Assembly (NCBI GenBank): GCA_945645715.1
Contig: CALZFJ010000130.1
Coordinates: forward strand, 1 to 6,102
Reading direction: 5' to 3'
Source: an uncultured Prevotellaceae bacterium
Lineage (GTDB): Bacteria > Bacteroidota > Bacteroidia > Bacteroidales > Muribaculaceae
DNA length: 6,102 nt
Shown: piece by piece, positions 5,634 through 6,102 of the stretch
How the letters are laid out: each line of letters opens with the position of its first letter
Position numbering within the stretch: position 1 is the stretch's first letter
Position numbers and translations under genes: made by a program
Notes under the pieces: generated by a model
Database searches by the model: none
What the model saw: the letters and a program-made list of their open reading frames with translations, nothing else
What the model was told of the DNA's origin: nothing

Positions 5634-6102
5634 ATGAACAAATCTATTATTTTATCAGCAATGCTGGCATTATCAATGCCTGCATTAGCTGCCGATGTGC
5701 TCTATGTGAATGGTTTTGGCACACAGACCATTAATGGAAAACCTTCTCCCGGCTGGACTGTTACGGCCCCTTTGGCCGTTCAGCCAACTGATGGCAAATT
5801 CATTGTAGAGGTGAAGAACTTTAGGGGCATTAGTGTATCTACCGTATTAGATGAGAACGCTACCGATTGGACTCCATGGAATTCAGGAGAGCGTCGCATC
5901 GTCGGTTGGGTAAATGGTATTGTAGTAGAACCAGAAGAAACGAAAGTTCAAGAGTCCTCCGATTTTCCGGGTAAATTTGTAGGCTGTACTACGGCTCTTG
6001 AAATAAATGGAAATTCGATGGAGGCACCTGATGCAGGAATGGCAGGCGACTACACTTTTGTGTTCGACCAGGACCTTACAAAGTGCCAGATTCTTCCCCA
6101 CG
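5634..6102 (+). CDS. Secreted paralogue of the preceding gene (partial, C-terminus off the right edge)
   Basis: 156 whole codons are visible, open to the window edge. The signal peptide is MNKSIILSAMLALSMPALA, cut before or after Ala20. The mature part starts DVLYVNGFGTQTINGKPSPG and lines up with module A of the upstream protein: LYVxG, a T-x-NG turn, GW, L-x-V, DGKF, DW--W-xG (78-85) and GDY...DQDLTK (138-150), in the same order and at similar spacing. It carries an insert at ~86-137, including GWVNGIVVEPEETKVQ, that the first protein lacks. Protein identity is low overall, so the duplication is old. It starts 26 bases after the first gene with no terminator or promoter visible between, so the two are probably co-transcribed. 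Function is unknown; carbohydrate binding is a guess from the aromatic pattern. Whether it has a second module and the sorting-like tail cannot be seen. Confidence 0.85.
   Translation, partial: MNKSIILSAMLALSMPALAADVLYVNGFGTQTINGKPSPGWTVTAPLAVQPTDGKFIVEVKNFRGISVSTVLDENATDWTPWNSGERRIVGWVNGIVVEPEETKVQESSDFPGKFVGCTTALEINGNSMEAPDAGMAGDYTFVFDQDLTKCQILPH

Overview
The window looks like a polysaccharide or glycan uptake locus from a gut Bacteroidales. A Muribaculaceae-like member is my best guess, but that is inference. The grounds are a SusC/RagA-type TonB-dependent receptor, a Bacteroidota-style FecR anti-sigma factor, A/T-rich leaders without a Shine-Dalgarno sequence, and a secreted protein with a C-terminal tail of the type common in this order (FNLQG...YIVRRG...KEIAK).

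Layout. The left three quarters is a minus-strand unit read right to left: a FecR-like transmembrane anti-sigma factor (4470-3388), then a short broken gene (3378-3083) that looks like the remnant of a lipoprotein, then a SusC-family outer-membrane receptor with an N-terminal STN signalling domain (3058 to the left edge). The receptor's last ~100 or so residues and any susD partner lie outside the window. The spacings are 9 and 24 bases, so the three are probably one transcript. The right quarter is a plus-strand unit: two adjacent, related secreted proteins (4684-5607 and 5634 to the right edge), 26 bases apart. They have Trp-rich, CBM/SusE-F-like beta-sandwich character and no certain family.

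The 213-base divergent spacer (4471-4683) is the most interesting non-coding part. Each gene cluster is preceded, on its own strand, by the same two-block element: TTTTCACTTTAGGA, exactly 14 unrelated bases, then TCACCCTWTARRTA. The two copies face away from each other, so their first blocks form a perfect 14-bp inverted repeat. The constant spacing over an unconserved spacer is what a shared promoter or paired operator looks like. It suggests that receptor/anti-sigma and secreted proteins belong to one regulon. No sigma factor gene is present next to fecR, where it usually sits.

Working model (inference): ligand capture by the SusC receptor is signalled through its STN domain to FecR, which releases an ECF sigma factor encoded elsewhere. 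That sigma factor then fires both divergent promoters, making the receptor and a pair of secreted, possibly glycan-binding proteins together.
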